Notes under the pieces: model-generated
Seen by the model: the letters and a program-made list of their open reading frames with translations, nothing else
Databases searched by the model: none
What the model was told of the DNA's origin: nothing
Source of the DNA: BOG-908 sp965198825
GTDB lineage: Bacteria > Pseudomonadota > Alphaproteobacteria > Acetobacterales > Acetobacteraceae
DNA length: 64,000 nucleotides
Direction: 5' to 3'
NCBI GenBank assembly: GCA_965198825.1
Contig: CBDAQB010000003.1
Coordinates: 1,798,001-1,862,000, forward strand
Program-made: the position numbers and the translations under genes
Shown here: piece by piece, positions 7,960 through 16,960 of the stretch
Numbering within the stretch: the stretch's first letter is position 1
Layout of the letters: each line of letters begins with the position of its first letter

Positions 7960-8493
7960 TCACTCCCGCTCCCCGCCATAAATCGCATCACCCCCCGTGC
8001 CACCCCAATCCAACGGATATAAACCCGCCGCCACACATCGCCGAAACGACGAGTATTCCCAAGCCCGCGCCTCCATGACCAGCCCATGCTTCACCGGGTT
8101 GAAATGGATGTAATCCATATGGGCCGCATAATCCCGTTCGTCCCTGATCGTGTGTTCCCAAAATCGCCGCTGCCAGATGCCGCTTTCCCGTTGCCGCAAA
8201 GTCCCGACCGTCCGCTCCGCTTGCCGTGCGATCCGTCGGGTAAAGCCCGCCTTGATTTCGCGCATACGCCCGGAAAAATCGGCGTCGCTCTCGGGCAAGG
8301 TCCATTGGCAATGCATATGGTTCGGCAATACGACCCAGGCATCGATATGGAACGGCCGCCGCGCCAGTTCCGTTCGCACGGCATCGCGCAATGCCGCAAT
8401 TTCAACCACCAACAGGTCCGAGCGCCGGTCCCGCAGATTTACCGTGAAGAAGTAGGTGCCCCCTGGCACGCGATTGCGGCGATAGTCCGGCAT
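7960..8493 (-). CDS. REP-associated tyrosine transposase (RAYT, Y1_Tnp family)
   Basis: A 177-residue HUH-type single-stranded DNA transposase. The metal-binding HxH is in LPNHMHCQW (His59, His61). The conserved DYAAHMDYIHFNPVKHG segment supplies the candidate nucleophilic tyrosine (Tyr122 or Tyr128) and is the family signature. The length is typical of RAYTs, which bind and cut REP hairpins at a GTAG/GTGG foot and are usually single-copy domesticated genes. REP hairpins with that foot flank this gene on both sides. The reading frame looks intact. The C-terminal tail (LYPLDWGGTGGDAIYGG) is also typical. Confidence 0.92.
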   Translation of the reverse strand: MPDYRRNRVPGGTYFFTVNLRDRRSDLLVVEIAALRDAVRTELARRPFHIDAWVVLPNHMHCQWTLPESDADFSGRMREIKAGFTRRIARQAERTVGTLRQRESGIWQRRFWEHTIRDERDYAAHMDYIHFNPVKHGLVMEARAWEYSSFRRCVAAGLYPLDWGGTGGDAIYGGERE

Positions 8494-8605
8494 CCCGATA
8501 TCCTCTGCACGAACGGCGCGTTCGAGGTGCTTGCCCTTGGCATCGTTCTAGCAATTGTTCTAACACAGGTGTTGGCCGATCAACTCAAGCCATTCCCGGC
8601 CGGGC

Positions 8606-8650
8606 AAGCCTGCGGTGTACTGGCATTGGCGTGCTGGAGCACGCCCTACG
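8606..8650 (+). repeat. REP unit, right copy
   Basis: AAGCCTGCGG (8606-8615), 10-bp spacer, then TTGGCGTGCTGGAGCACGCC and CTACG. It is identical in both conserved blocks to the left copy and in inverted orientation. Confidence 0.75.
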
Positions 8651-8980
8651 TCTGTGAGTTTCGATGCAATGGTCCTGGCTTGTGCATCGATCTGAATGAC
8701 CGGTTTTGGGCATGCCCTCTTGACCCGGTAATGTCCTGTATTGGCGCAAAGCCGATGTGTCTTGCTCAATCTTTGAAGATCGCAAATTGATTCTCGGCAG
8801 AGCCCGAGCGCAGTAACGAAGACGGTCCGACATTGTCGACGAGGCTGCTTGAATTTTGCGATGGTGAGCAGCGCAGCGGTGTCCACGGCCAAGATTTGGC
8901 TGCCCTACCGCATCGGCTTAGCTGATCGGTCAAAGTCCTGTCGAAGAAGGGAGCCTGGAGCTACCCAGGCTCAAACACAG
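8651..8980. other. Intergenic stretch
   Basis: No supported gene is seen in these ~330 bases. The only structure is the hairpin at 8951-8972, just past the stop of the minus-strand gene. Confidence 0.5.
8951..8972 (-). terminator. Candidate terminator hairpin
   Basis: GAGCCTGG and CCAGGCTC form an 8-bp stem with a 6-base loop, 9 bp beyond the stop codon of the secreted-protein gene. On the minus strand it is followed by CCCTTCTTCG, so the U tract is weak. Confidence 0.5.
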
Positions 8981-9520
8981 CTAGTGCGGCGCGACAACGC
9001 CCACGACACGGCCCTTCCGGTCATACATGTAGCTGCCGATCACCGCCGGTTTGGCAGTCGCCGCCGTTGCGGCCGTTTGTAGCGAACCGGTATAGCTCTT
9101 CTGTGGCGACAAGCAGAACAGTGCCTGGCTCGGGGGGGTCGTGGACGAACTCAGCTTCGGGCTGCGCGCGGTGACATTGCCGTGCATGTTATTGCCAGCG
9201 AAATAAACGGCGATGGCGAAATTGTAGTAGTCGTTCACCGCCGTAAATATCGCCTTCCCCGATGCAATCGGTTGTGAAAGGCCAAAGCCCCACCCTGTAT
9301 TGAGCGTCTCGCCGCTTGGCCCCCTGCAGGCCGCGGTAAAGCCTATCGAAGCGCCTGTGATGCTGTAGGTGCTTGAGCCGGAATCATAGGCAACGTCGAA
9401 CTGGATGTTGCTCCCATCCGTCGTCGTGCCTGAGTAATGTCCCGCCTTTTGAGCTGACGCCGGAGACGCGGCGATTGTGGCGACGATAAACGCGCCCGCG
9501 AGGGTCAGCCGAACGGTCAT
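8981..9520 (-). CDS. Hypothetical secreted protein
   Basis: A 179-residue protein with a clear Sec signal peptide (MTVRLTLAGAFIVATIAASPASAQ). ATG 9520 is preceded by GGAG; an upstream in-frame start would put 17 residues before the signal and was rejected. The mature part is rich in Ser, Thr, Gly and Tyr (HYSGTTTDGSNIQFDVAYD), consistent with a beta-strand-rich periplasmic or secreted protein. Two cysteines (near CRGPSG and FCLSPQ) could form a disulfide. I recognise no family. Confidence 0.7.
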   Translation of the reverse strand: MTVRLTLAGAFIVATIAASPASAQKAGHYSGTTTDGSNIQFDVAYDSGSSTYSITGASIGFTAACRGPSGETLNTGWGFGLSQPIASGKAIFTAVNDYYNFAIAVYFAGNNMHGNVTARSPKLSSSTTPPSQALFCLSPQKSYTGSLQTAATAATAKPAVIGSYMYDRKGRVVGVVAPH

Positions 9521-9777
9521 CCCGAAAACTCCATCTATGTCTGTTAAACGCCAACGTGCTGGCAGGGACATAGAAGCGGAATGAGACGGTTTTGCAATTG
9601 AAAAACATCTGTTCTCGTAATTGAGATGCTGCCGTAACGCCGATCGCTTCCACGCTGAAGCCTTGCTCCATCATGGCGAACGCCAGTGCCAGTCACGCTG
9701 GCGCCGGGCTCGAGCCCTTACCCGAGCACAACGCCGGCCGCTTGTTCTCTTCCTGTTCTCTCGTCTAAACTGCCGCT

Positions 9778-10032
9778 ATGCCAGACACCCCCGACCCCAA
9801 GCTCCATCCCGCCAACCCCGAGGATCTGGAGTTCACCCTCGCGCACGCGCTCCAGTTCGACGGCAAGAAGCGGTTCAAGCACGCCGGCGGCCTGATGGCG
9901 AAGATCACCGCCCAGCATTTGCTGGAGCAGCTCCGCTTGTCCGGCTACGTCATTCTCCAGAAACAGCCGTCCAAGCGGCACACCGGCGACGACTTCGGGC
10001 TCTATGCGCCGCCGACCCACCCTGCGGACTGA
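9778..10032 (+). CDS. Hypothetical small protein
   Basis: An 84-residue soluble protein: a Pro/Asp-rich start, then a compact helical region (LEFTLAHALQFDGKKRFKHA, GLMAKITAQHLLEQLRLSGY) and a short tail. The pattern looks like a small conserved protein and not a chance frame, and the codon use is GC3-rich like its neighbours. No ribosome site is obvious. Function unknown; no nucleic-acid-binding motif can be assigned with confidence. Confidence 0.6.
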   Translation: MPDTPDPKLHPANPEDLEFTLAHALQFDGKKRFKHAGGLMAKITAQHLLEQLRLSGYVILQKQPSKRHTGDDFGLYAPPTHPAD

Positions 10033-10151
10033 ACCGTATCCCGACAGCCACGATGTTTTGCCTCAGACGGCAGCATTGTCATCAATCATGCGGCGAGCAG
10101 TGGGTCACAGCCGCCGACAGCGGCTGCTTGATGATCACGAGCTCGACCTTG

Positions 10152-10550
10152 TCAAGGAGCAGCCCAGATCATGTCGCGCATCGGTCCGTCATTCTCGTCC
10201 TTCTTGGGCTTGCCTAGCTCCGATGTCAGCTTCGCGCCGAGCTTCTCTGCCTCGCCGCCGCGTGCGTTATAAAGCACGCAGGTCAAACCACGGCCCTTCG
10301 TATCGAACATGAAGCCGACGTCGGTGGTCGAACCGCCGTCGCTCACCCGTCCTTTTGCGCTGATCTCCCAATGGTCGTCGTCGTTACGCGTCCGTTCACC
10401 AGAGGGGAGAAGCTGAACCGTGCCGGATGACGCAGCCACCACCTGCTCAGGCGTCATGCCCCAATGCGTAAATCGCCAATCCGCCTTCGCCGGTCCGGCC
10501 GCGGAGGCGAGAATGGCAACCAGCAAAAGGGACGATACGCCGTGAGACAT
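10152..10550 (-). CDS. Hypothetical secreted protein
   Basis: A 132-residue protein with a signal peptide (SHGVSSLLLVAILASAAGPAKA). Two adjacent ATG codons occur (10553 and 10550). The second sits 7 bp from AGGAG and was chosen. The mature part begins DWRFTHWGMTPEQVVAAS, a pattern common in small periplasmic proteins where WGM marks the start of a repeated alpha-beta unit. No enzyme motif is seen. It is in the same orientation as the TonB receptor upstream but 140 bp away, so probably separately transcribed. Confidence 0.7.
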   Translation of the reverse strand: MSHGVSSLLLVAILASAAGPAKADWRFTHWGMTPEQVVAASSGTVQLLPSGERTRNDDDHWEISAKGRVSDGGSTTDVGFMFDTKGRGLTCVLYNARGGEAEKLGAKLTSELGKPKKDENDGPMRDMIWAAP

Positions 10551-10693
10551 CATGACACTCCTGGCTTTTGGAAATGAAGCAGGCAAGTTCCACTGTTTCA
10601 GAACGAAAAGCCAAAGGTTTTACCGCTCACGTTACGCGTCCTTGGGCAGGCCACCCCTGCAACCGGGCTCCTGCTACAAACTCAGCTACGCTA

Positions 10694-13036
10694 TCAAAAG
10701 CGAACACGCACACCACCGTATCCGCTGATGGGTGCGCCAGGGCTCGCGGTGCGCGGATCGGTGACGCCGCCGGGCACGTGCGGCCAGGGTATATCGCCGA
10801 CCGGCCCAAACGATCCATAGGTGTCGTACACACGGTTCGTCACGTTATTGACCAGGCCGAACAAGGTGATGTTTTTCGTAAGCTGGTAGCTGGTGTCGAG
10901 GTTCAGGAGAAAATAGCCGCCCACCTCCTTCGTCAAATTCGCCTCGTCGCCGAACCGGAATTGCCCGCTCTGCAACACGGCATTGCCGCCTACCGTCCAG
11001 CGGTCGGTGATCTTGTACTCGACGACCGCAGTGCCGCGGTGACGCGGAATGCCAGGCAGACGGTCGCCGGAAGCGACATGCTCGTTGCCGTTTGCATCGG
11101 CCAGCGGATTGCTGCCGCTGCCAAGCAGCAAGGGCGTCTGAAAACTGGCGTCGATATAGGCATAGCCTACAAGGGCATGCAGCCTCGCCGTGTCGTAATG
11201 CAAATTCGCTTCCACGCCTTGCCGCAGCGTCTGGCCCGCGTTCGTGTAGAAGGCCAGGTTGGGATTGTTCAGCGCTGTCTGGAAGATCAGATCGTCGGTG
11301 TCTTTCGTGTGGTAATAGTCGGCGCTCCAGGACAGATGGCCGTCGCCGAGCTTGCCGATCCTGCCACGCAAGCCGCCTTCGAACGTCCTTGCCACCACCT
11401 GCTTCAGATTGGGATCGCCGATGAAGAAATTCAGCAGCGAACAGGGGTTCGCCGCGCTCGAGCAGGAGAGTTCGGTCGGCGTGGGCGCACGGTTGGCTTC
11501 CGTGTAGCTGGCATAGACCTGAAGGGCAGGCGAAACCCGGTAAGTCAGGCCGGCACTCGGATTGAAGCGGCTATAGCTGTGCTGCCCGTTCAGCACTGTG
11601 CCCAGCTTGTCGTGCAGATCGATTTCGGCGTTGTTGAACCGGCCATTCAGCGCCAGGTCGAGTTTAGGAACTATGCTGAAGATATCGGCGAAGAACAGCC
11701 CGTAGTTGCGCGTCGTGGTCACGACATGCACCGGCTCCACCCCCTCGTCCGGCTGGTCCTGAGTCACCGCCGGATACTGGAAAGTGTTTCCGTTGGTGGT
11801 AAAACCGCCGAGTTGCGTCTGTGCATCGAAGACTGAGTCGGAGCCATCGAAACTTCCGCCTGCCACCAGATGGTTGTGGTGCCCCAGAACATCGGTCTCG
11901 TTGGTGGCTTGCAGCGAAGCGCCGTAGGCATGCGCGTCAAGCCCTTCGAGTACCAGGCCCGAGTAGGTGGCGCCGTGCAGGAAATCTTTCACCACACCCC
12001 CTCCCCGCGTCGTCACCGTGCTGCCGTCGTCATTGCAAAGATTGCCGCTGCCATCGTCACAGGGCTCGACCTCTTCGGTTGCGCCGTTGGTCACGCGCTG
12101 CGTCAGGTTCTGGAAATAAGCCACGCCCTGCAAGGATGTGTTGTCGTCAACGGCATAGGTGCCGTTGAGATTGACGGCGACATATTTGTTATAGACCTCG
12201 TTGGGCGCCGTGAAAATCGACGTTGGATCCGCATTCAACGCTTGCACGGGAGTGGCACCAGGATTGCCCAGCGTGTTGTCTGCGGCATTCACACTGACAT
12301 GCACCTCGGCGCGGTCGTTGCGCCATCCAACATCGCCGTAGAGCCGGTAGAGATCGGACGCACTCGTCTGCCTGTAGCCGCTATCATGCGTGATCTCGCC
12401 TGCGAGATAGGCAGAAAAGTTTCCGCTCTGATGACCATACTCGAGAATGCCTGCGCCGCGATCGAACGAACCGCCATAGGCCGTCAAGTCGGCGCCCCGG
12501 AACGTAAAGCCGTTCTTGAGCTGGACGTTGACCGAACCACCAAGCGCGTTCAGACCAAAAACCGGATTGGACGCCTCCACATTCACCGTGTCGATGGCGA
12601 CGGACGGGATCAGGTCCCAGTTCACCGTGTCTCCGAAAGGATCGTTGAAACGCGCGCCGTTGACATAAACGGCGAGCCCTTGAGAGGTGCCTGTCACCGG
12701 GGACGCCGTAAAGCCGCGGAACAAGATGTCCGGCTGGAATACGTTGCCCGACGTATCGTTCACGCTGGCACTCGGGATGTTGTCGAGAATGCCGCCTGTC
12801 AGGCTCGGAATATTCGTGCGGTCCACGTCATGGGCGGTCAGTACCTGGGTCGCGGCAGGAACCTCGTCCCGGTCGATCCCCGAGCCGAGCAGCGGCGTGC
12901 TGCCCACGACATTCACATCGCCAAGGCCGACCGGCGCCGGCGGCGATGCGGCAGGCGCCTGCTGTGCCTGCGCTGCAGAGGAGGGGGCGAAAACCGCGAG
13001 CATCAGGCCAGCGACGGCGTATCGAGCAGACGGCAT
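10694..13036 (-). CDS. TonB-dependent outer-membrane receptor 1
   Basis: A 780-residue outer-membrane receptor. The signal peptide (PSARYAVAGLMLAVFAPSSAAQAQ) follows ATG 13036, which has GGAGA at proper spacing. No N-terminal STN signalling domain is present. The plug domain follows (ILFRGFTASPVTGTSQGLAVYVNG, then LNALGGSVNVQLKNG), and the rest is a 22-strand-type beta barrel ending in the canonical terminal Phe (VRVRF). It imports a bulky substrate using TonB energy. It is divergent from a secreted phosphoesterase, and its upstream region carries Pho-box-like repeats, so a phosphorylated compound is a reasonable guess. Other TonB substrates are not excluded. Confidence 0.92.
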   Translation of the reverse strand: MPSARYAVAGLMLAVFAPSSAAQAQQAPAASPPAPVGLGDVNVVGSTPLLGSGIDRDEVPAATQVLTAHDVDRTNIPSLTGGILDNIPSASVNDTSGNVFQPDILFRGFTASPVTGTSQGLAVYVNGARFNDPFGDTVNWDLIPSVAIDTVNVEASNPVFGLNALGGSVNVQLKNGFTFRGADLTAYGGSFDRGAGILEYGHQSGNFSAYLAGEITHDSGYRQTSASDLYRLYGDVGWRNDRAEVHVSVNAADNTLGNPGATPVQALNADPTSIFTAPNEVYNKYVAVNLNGTYAVDDNTSLQGVAYFQNLTQRVTNGATEEVEPCDDGSGNLCNDDGSTVTTRGGGVVKDFLHGATYSGLVLEGLDAHAYGASLQATNETDVLGHHNHLVAGGSFDGSDSVFDAQTQLGGFTTNGNTFQYPAVTQDQPDEGVEPVHVVTTTRNYGLFFADIFSIVPKLDLALNGRFNNAEIDLHDKLGTVLNGQHSYSRFNPSAGLTYRVSPALQVYASYTEANRAPTPTELSCSSAANPCSLLNFFIGDPNLKQVVARTFEGGLRGRIGKLGDGHLSWSADYYHTKDTDDLIFQTALNNPNLAFYTNAGQTLRQGVEANLHYDTARLHALVGYAYIDASFQTPLLLGSGSNPLADANGNEHVASGDRLPGIPRHRGTAVVEYKITDRWTVGGNAVLQSGQFRFGDEANLTKEVGGYFLLNLDTSYQLTKNITLFGLVNNVTNRVYDTYGSFGPVGDIPWPHVPGGVTDPRTASPGAPISGYGGVRVRF

Positions 13037-13110
13037 GAGTGTCTCCACGGTCGACCCAATCCTTTTGGCATCGACACGACGCCCATGTAGCCGTCTTGCC
13101 TGCCAAGGTG

Positions 13111-13150
13111 ATGACGGTTGAGTGACATTCACGCGTCAGTCCCGCGTCAG
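13111..13150. promoter_or_regulatory. Paired 11-bp-spaced repeats (Pho-box-like), receptor 1 side
   Basis: Four half-sites one helical turn apart. On the minus strand ATGTCAC-TCAA-CCGTCAT occupies 13111-13128, and on the plus strand GCGTCAG-TCCC-GCGTCAG occupies 13133-13150. The 7+4+7 layout and GTCA core match the PhoB-binding Pho box. The minus-strand pair lies 75-92 bp upstream of receptor 1. Confidence 0.5.
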
Positions 13151-13337
13151 CTCCGGAATGAAGCCGACTGTGCGGTATAGGTGACAGTGCGGAACCGGGT
13201 TTGTTGCCGCGGCGGCCAGCATGCAGAGACCTGTTTGGCGAGCAACCGTGCAAACGAAGCGATGCGCTTTCCTGCGAACACTCGCCGCACCATTCGGCAC
13301 AAGCGACAATCGATTTTCGATCAGAAAAGCCCTATAT

Positions 13338-13355
13338 CTGTCAGCATGTTGTCAG
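13338..13355 (+). promoter_or_regulatory. Pho-box-like direct repeat before phosphoesterase 1
   Basis: CTGTCAG-CATG-TTGTCAG is a 7+4+7 direct repeat with 11-bp period, 185 bp upstream of the phosphoesterase start. It is the closest match in the window to the classical Pho box (CTGTCAT repeated every 11 bp). Confidence 0.5.
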
Positions 13356-13539
13356 GCAATGCTGCCACAAAACTTTCACGGGTTGCCCGGCTGCGCGTCT
13401 CCTCATCCGTGCTAAGCGCTCGGATGTTCTTGGAAGCGGCGATGCAGGAACTCAGGACACCGCCCTGCCAGCTTCCGACAGATCGGGTGACCCAAAATCC
13501 ATCGTTCGGTTCTGAACGGCAACCAAAAAGGTCAGTCAG

Positions 13540-15159
13540 ATGATTTCCATTCCAAAAGCTCTTCTCATGATGAGCGCCTCCGTCGCCGCGCTGTGTTCGG
13601 TGAGTAGCCGGACGATCGCGGCCCCGGCCGTCGCTTCGACCTACAAGCATGTCCTGCTGATCAGCGTGGACGGCATGCACGCGGTGGATCTGGCAAACTG
13701 GATCCAGGCCAACCCGGACAGCAACTTCGCCAAGCTGGCCCGCACCGGAATCATCTACCCGAACGCATTCACCACCGCCCCCTCCGACAGCTATCCCGGC
13801 ATGCTCGCGCAGGTGACGGGCGCAACACCCAAGACGGGCGGGCTTTTCTACGATGACAGCTACGACCGGCAGGGATACCCATCGGTCAATTTCTATCTCA
13901 GCCAGGGCCTGGCCGATCCCGGCTGCACAGGTTCCCCCGGCACCGAGGTGACGAATTTCGAGGAACTCGACAAAGGCTATGATTTTTCGACGGGTCTCGT
14001 GTCGGACCTGACAGCAGGCGGCACGCTCGGCAAAGTCTACACCCAGCTCGACACCAACAACATGCAGCGTCATGTGGTCGGCGGCAAATGCGTCCCCGTC
14101 TTCCCGCACGAATATGTCCGCACAAACACGATCTTCGAAATCGCCAGGCGCGCAGGCTATTACACCGCGTGGTCCGACAAGCATCCCGCCTACGAGGATC
14201 TGAGCGGCCCCTCCGGCCGCGGCCTCGTGGAATTATACGCGCCCGAGATTAACGCACAGGACACGCTGGATCCCGGCGCCCAGGCAGGCGACGACTACAC
14301 CACGAGCTACAAGGGTGTCCGGACCTACGACGACATCAAGGTACAGGCCGTTCTCAACTGGATCGACGGTTTCAATGCCGCCGGAACAAACAAACTGGCC
14401 GCGGCGCCCGCCATCTTCGGCATGAACTTCCAATCCGTCAGCGTTGGGCAGAAGCTCGCAAAGGCTGGCCACGCGGATTACCAAACGCCGGACCTCACGG
14501 GCGGCTACCTGAACAGCAATGCCGCGCCAGGCACCGCCCTGACGCTGCAGTTCCAGTTCGTTGACGAAGCCCTGGGCAAGTTCCGGCGCGAAATCAACAA
14601 CCAGGGGATTGCCGACTCGACACTCATCATCGTCAGCGCCAAACACGGCCAATCGCCAATCGACGTCAAGGATCGCGTCGCCATCAGCGACTCTCCTTTC
14701 CAGGCGACGCCAGGCTTCGGAACCCACGGCTTCGAGATCTGTGACGACGAAGGCCTGATCTGGCTCGAGCCCGACCTCCAGCATTCGAGCTACGCCGCGG
14801 CGGAAGCCTACCTGAAGGCTCATGCCGCCGACCTGCACATCTCGGAACTGCTCGACCGCAAGTCCCTCACCCCGCTCTACGGAGACCCCTTCCACAACTC
14901 GCGCGTTCCGGACTTCGTTGCGGTGACCGACCACGGGGTCATCTGCACCGGCGGCTCCAAACTTGCTGAACACGGCGGCTTCTCTGACGACGACAGGAAC
15001 GTCGCCCTTCTGCTGTCCGCACCTGGCATCAAGCCGGAGATCGTCGAGGCATTGACCTACACCACGCAGATTGCACCAACGATCCTGATGGCGCTCGGGC
15101 TCAACCCCGGCGATCTCGATGCCGTTCGCAAGGAAGGCACGCAGCCTCTGATCAAGTGA
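13540..15159 (+). CDS. Secreted alkaline-phosphatase-superfamily phosphodiesterase
   Basis: A 539-residue exported enzyme of the nucleotide pyrophosphatase/phosphodiesterase branch of the alkaline phosphatase superfamily. The signal peptide precedes residue ~30. The first metal site is LLISVDGMHAVD. The nucleophile region reads TTAPSDSYPGMLAQVTG, where Thr/Ser attacks phosphorus. A distal metal-binding His is in VSAKHGQSPID, and another is in LAEHGGFSDDD. Substrates in this family are phosphodiesters and phosphomonoesters. It is divergent from TonB receptor 1, pairing release of phosphate or an organic moiety with uptake. Confidence 0.85.
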   Translation: MISIPKALLMMSASVAALCSVSSRTIAAPAVASTYKHVLLISVDGMHAVDLANWIQANPDSNFAKLARTGIIYPNAFTTAPSDSYPGMLAQVTGATPKTGGLFYDDSYDRQGYPSVNFYLSQGLADPGCTGSPGTEVTNFEELDKGYDFSTGLVSDLTAGGTLGKVYTQLDTNNMQRHVVGGKCVPVFPHEYVRTNTIFEIARRAGYYTAWSDKHPAYEDLSGPSGRGLVELYAPEINAQDTLDPGAQAGDDYTTSYKGVRTYDDIKVQAVLNWIDGFNAAGTNKLAAAPAIFGMNFQSVSVGQKLAKAGHADYQTPDLTGGYLNSNAAPGTALTLQFQFVDEALGKFRREINNQGIADSTLIIVSAKHGQSPIDVKDRVAISDSPFQATPGFGTHGFEICDDEGLIWLEPDLQHSSYAAAEAYLKAHAADLHISELLDRKSLTPLYGDPFHNSRVPDFVAVTDHGVICTGGSKLAEHGGFSDDDRNVALLLSAPGIKPEIVEALTYTTQIAPTILMALGLNPGDLDAVRKEGTQPLIK

Positions 15160-15319
15160 TGTGGCCGGGTGGGCGCGAAAGCGTCCACCCGAACTTCCCC
15201 GCAGTGCAACCCCTGGCAACAGGCACGCTCAATCATCCAGGGCGTGCTATGCCACCACGCAACCCGGTGTTTCAGCCATCCGGCTGCAAACGCCGGCGGC
15301 CGGCCAGGAGGCGTGTCGC

Positions 15320-16948
15320 GTGACTCACATAGCATCTCTACTAGGCCGCGCCCGGACTCTTCTCGTGGCCGGACAGGCCGCCGAGGCCATCGCACCGCTG
15401 CGCGAGGCCGCGCTGTTCGAACCGCACGACGCCAAAATCCAGCACGATCTCGGCCTCGCCTATGTCGAGGCCGGCCGCTTGCCGGAGGGTATCGCAGCGC
15501 TGCGTCAGGCAACCGTTGCGAACCCGCGCTACGCAGACGCCTTCTTTCGCCTCGGGATCGCGCTGGAAGCGGCCGGCGATGCACACGCCGCCATCGCGGC
15601 CTACGACCAGGCGACCGCGCTGCTGCCGTCCCTGACAGAGGCCTGGTACCGGGCCGGCGCGCTGGTCTACACCCTGGGACACCGCACGGAAGCGATCGGC
15701 TGTTTCCGCCGCGCCGCCGCAACAGGCGCGAAAACCTTCTTCGGAAAGTTAGGCGCCGCGCGTGCGCTCCTTGCCGAAGACCGCGACGCCGAAGCGGAAA
15801 AGAAGCTGCGTCAGATGCTGGCGCTAGACCGGTCCAACGCCCTGGCGCTTGATCTGCTCGGAAATCTGCTGGCGGAATCAGGGCGTTTCGATGAAGCCTG
15901 GACCTGCTACGAACGCGCGGTCGCGGCAGCGCCGCTCATGGCAGGCAGCTACTACGACATGGTCCGCTGCCGCCGCCTCACGATCGACGACCACGATCTT
16001 CGACAAAAGATGCAAGCAGCGCTGGCAAAACCCCGCCTGGAGCCAGAACAGCGCCTGCGCGTACATCTCGCACTCGGCAAAGCGGCCGACGACGTCGGCG
16101 ATTATGCCGAAGCCATGCAGCAGTTCGACGCCGCCGAAGCCGTGCGCCGAAGCTGCTCCCCGTTCGATTCGGCGGCCTTCGAACGACAAGTCGAGCGCCT
16201 GATCTCATTCTTCAACCCGGCGCTCTTCGCAACGAACACCAGCGCCAGCACCGATGCTTCACCGGTCCTGATCCTGGGCATGCCGCGCTCCGGCACAACG
16301 CTTGTGGAGCAAATCCTCTCCAGCCACCCGGACGTCGCAGCAGGAGGCGAGCTGAACTTCTGGAACGAACGCGGCCTGCGCTGGCTGCAAGGCGCCACAC
16401 ATACGCCCAACGCCGACTTCCTCGATCAGGCCAGCCAAGACTACCTGGCTCTCCTGCGCAAGATCGGGCCAAACGCCCTCCGCATCACCGACAAGATGCC
16501 CTTCAACTTCCTCTGGGCAGGCCTCATCCACCTGGCGCTTCCAAACGCCACGATCATTCACTGCCGCCGCCGCGCCATCGACACGGCCATCTCCATCCAC
16601 CAAACCAACTTCAACCGCCACGTCGCCTTCCCAACAGGCGGCGCCGATCTCGTCGCCTACTTCCGCGCCTATCACCGCATCACGGCGCACTGGCGCACCG
16701 TGCTGCCAAAAACAAGCTTCATCGAACTGGACTACGAGGCCCTTACCGAAACGCCTGACGCCGAAATCCGCCGCCTCGTTGCGTCGTGCGGCCTCACCTG
16801 GAACGACGCCTGCCTCAAACCGGAACTCAATGCCCGCGTGGTGAAAACACCAAGCCGCTGGCAAACACGGCAACCGATCCATGCCGCCGTCCAGCGTTGG
16901 CGCCGCTATGAACCGTATCTGGGCGCGCTAGGTGCGCTACTCGAGTAA
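15320..16948 (+). CDS. Tetratricopeptide-repeat sulfotransferase
   Basis: A 542-residue protein starting at GTG 15320, 8 bp after AGGAGG; longer upstream frames overlap the phosphoesterase and were rejected. Residues ~1-300 are TPR repeats (AKIQHDLGLAYVEAGRLPEG, then DAFFRLGIALEAAGDAHAAI). The C-terminal half is a PAPS-dependent sulfotransferase: 5'-phosphosulfate loop GMPRSGTTLVEQIL near residue 320, and a later Arg/Ser region (CRRRAIDTAISIHQ) for the 3'-phosphate. Acceptors may be protein, lipid or glycan. No signal peptide, so cytoplasmic. It lies between two phosphoesterase genes on the same strand, but a link to phosphate uptake is not evident. Confidence 0.88.
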   Translation: MTHIASLLGRARTLLVAGQAAEAIAPLREAALFEPHDAKIQHDLGLAYVEAGRLPEGIAALRQATVANPRYADAFFRLGIALEAAGDAHAAIAAYDQATALLPSLTEAWYRAGALVYTLGHRTEAIGCFRRAAATGAKTFFGKLGAARALLAEDRDAEAEKKLRQMLALDRSNALALDLLGNLLAESGRFDEAWTCYERAVAAAPLMAGSYYDMVRCRRLTIDDHDLRQKMQAALAKPRLEPEQRLRVHLALGKAADDVGDYAEAMQQFDAAEAVRRSCSPFDSAAFERQVERLISFFNPALFATNTSASTDASPVLILGMPRSGTTLVEQILSSHPDVAAGGELNFWNERGLRWLQGATHTPNADFLDQASQDYLALLRKIGPNALRITDKMPFNFLWAGLIHLALPNATIIHCRRRAIDTAISIHQTNFNRHVAFPTGGADLVAYFRAYHRITAHWRTVLPKTSFIELDYEALTETPDAEIRRLVASCGLTWNDACLKPELNARVVKTPSRWQTRQPIHAAVQRWRRYEPYLGALGALLE

Positions 16949-16960
16949 GGAAGCAAGCGC

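Larger units (their letters stand above)
7885..8650 (-). mobile_element. RAYT gene framed by inverted REP units
   Basis: A compact ~766-bp unit. A REP-associated transposase gene lies between two inverted copies of the same palindromic sequence. Each side has a 25-bp palindromic REP with a GTAG foot, then a 10-bp spacer of different sequence, then the same 10 bases AAGCCTGCGG (7920-7929 as complement, and 8606-8615). Conservation of two blocks with identical spacing argues for a structured end and not a chance palindrome. The left end starts inside the stop codon of the LOV protein gene. Confidence 0.75.

Noticed and set aside
10568..13090. Long plus-strand open frames opposite TonB receptor 1
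   Set aside because: They are antisense to a clear receptor, have Arg/Ala-rich nonsense composition and no ribosome sites; a by-product of high GC.
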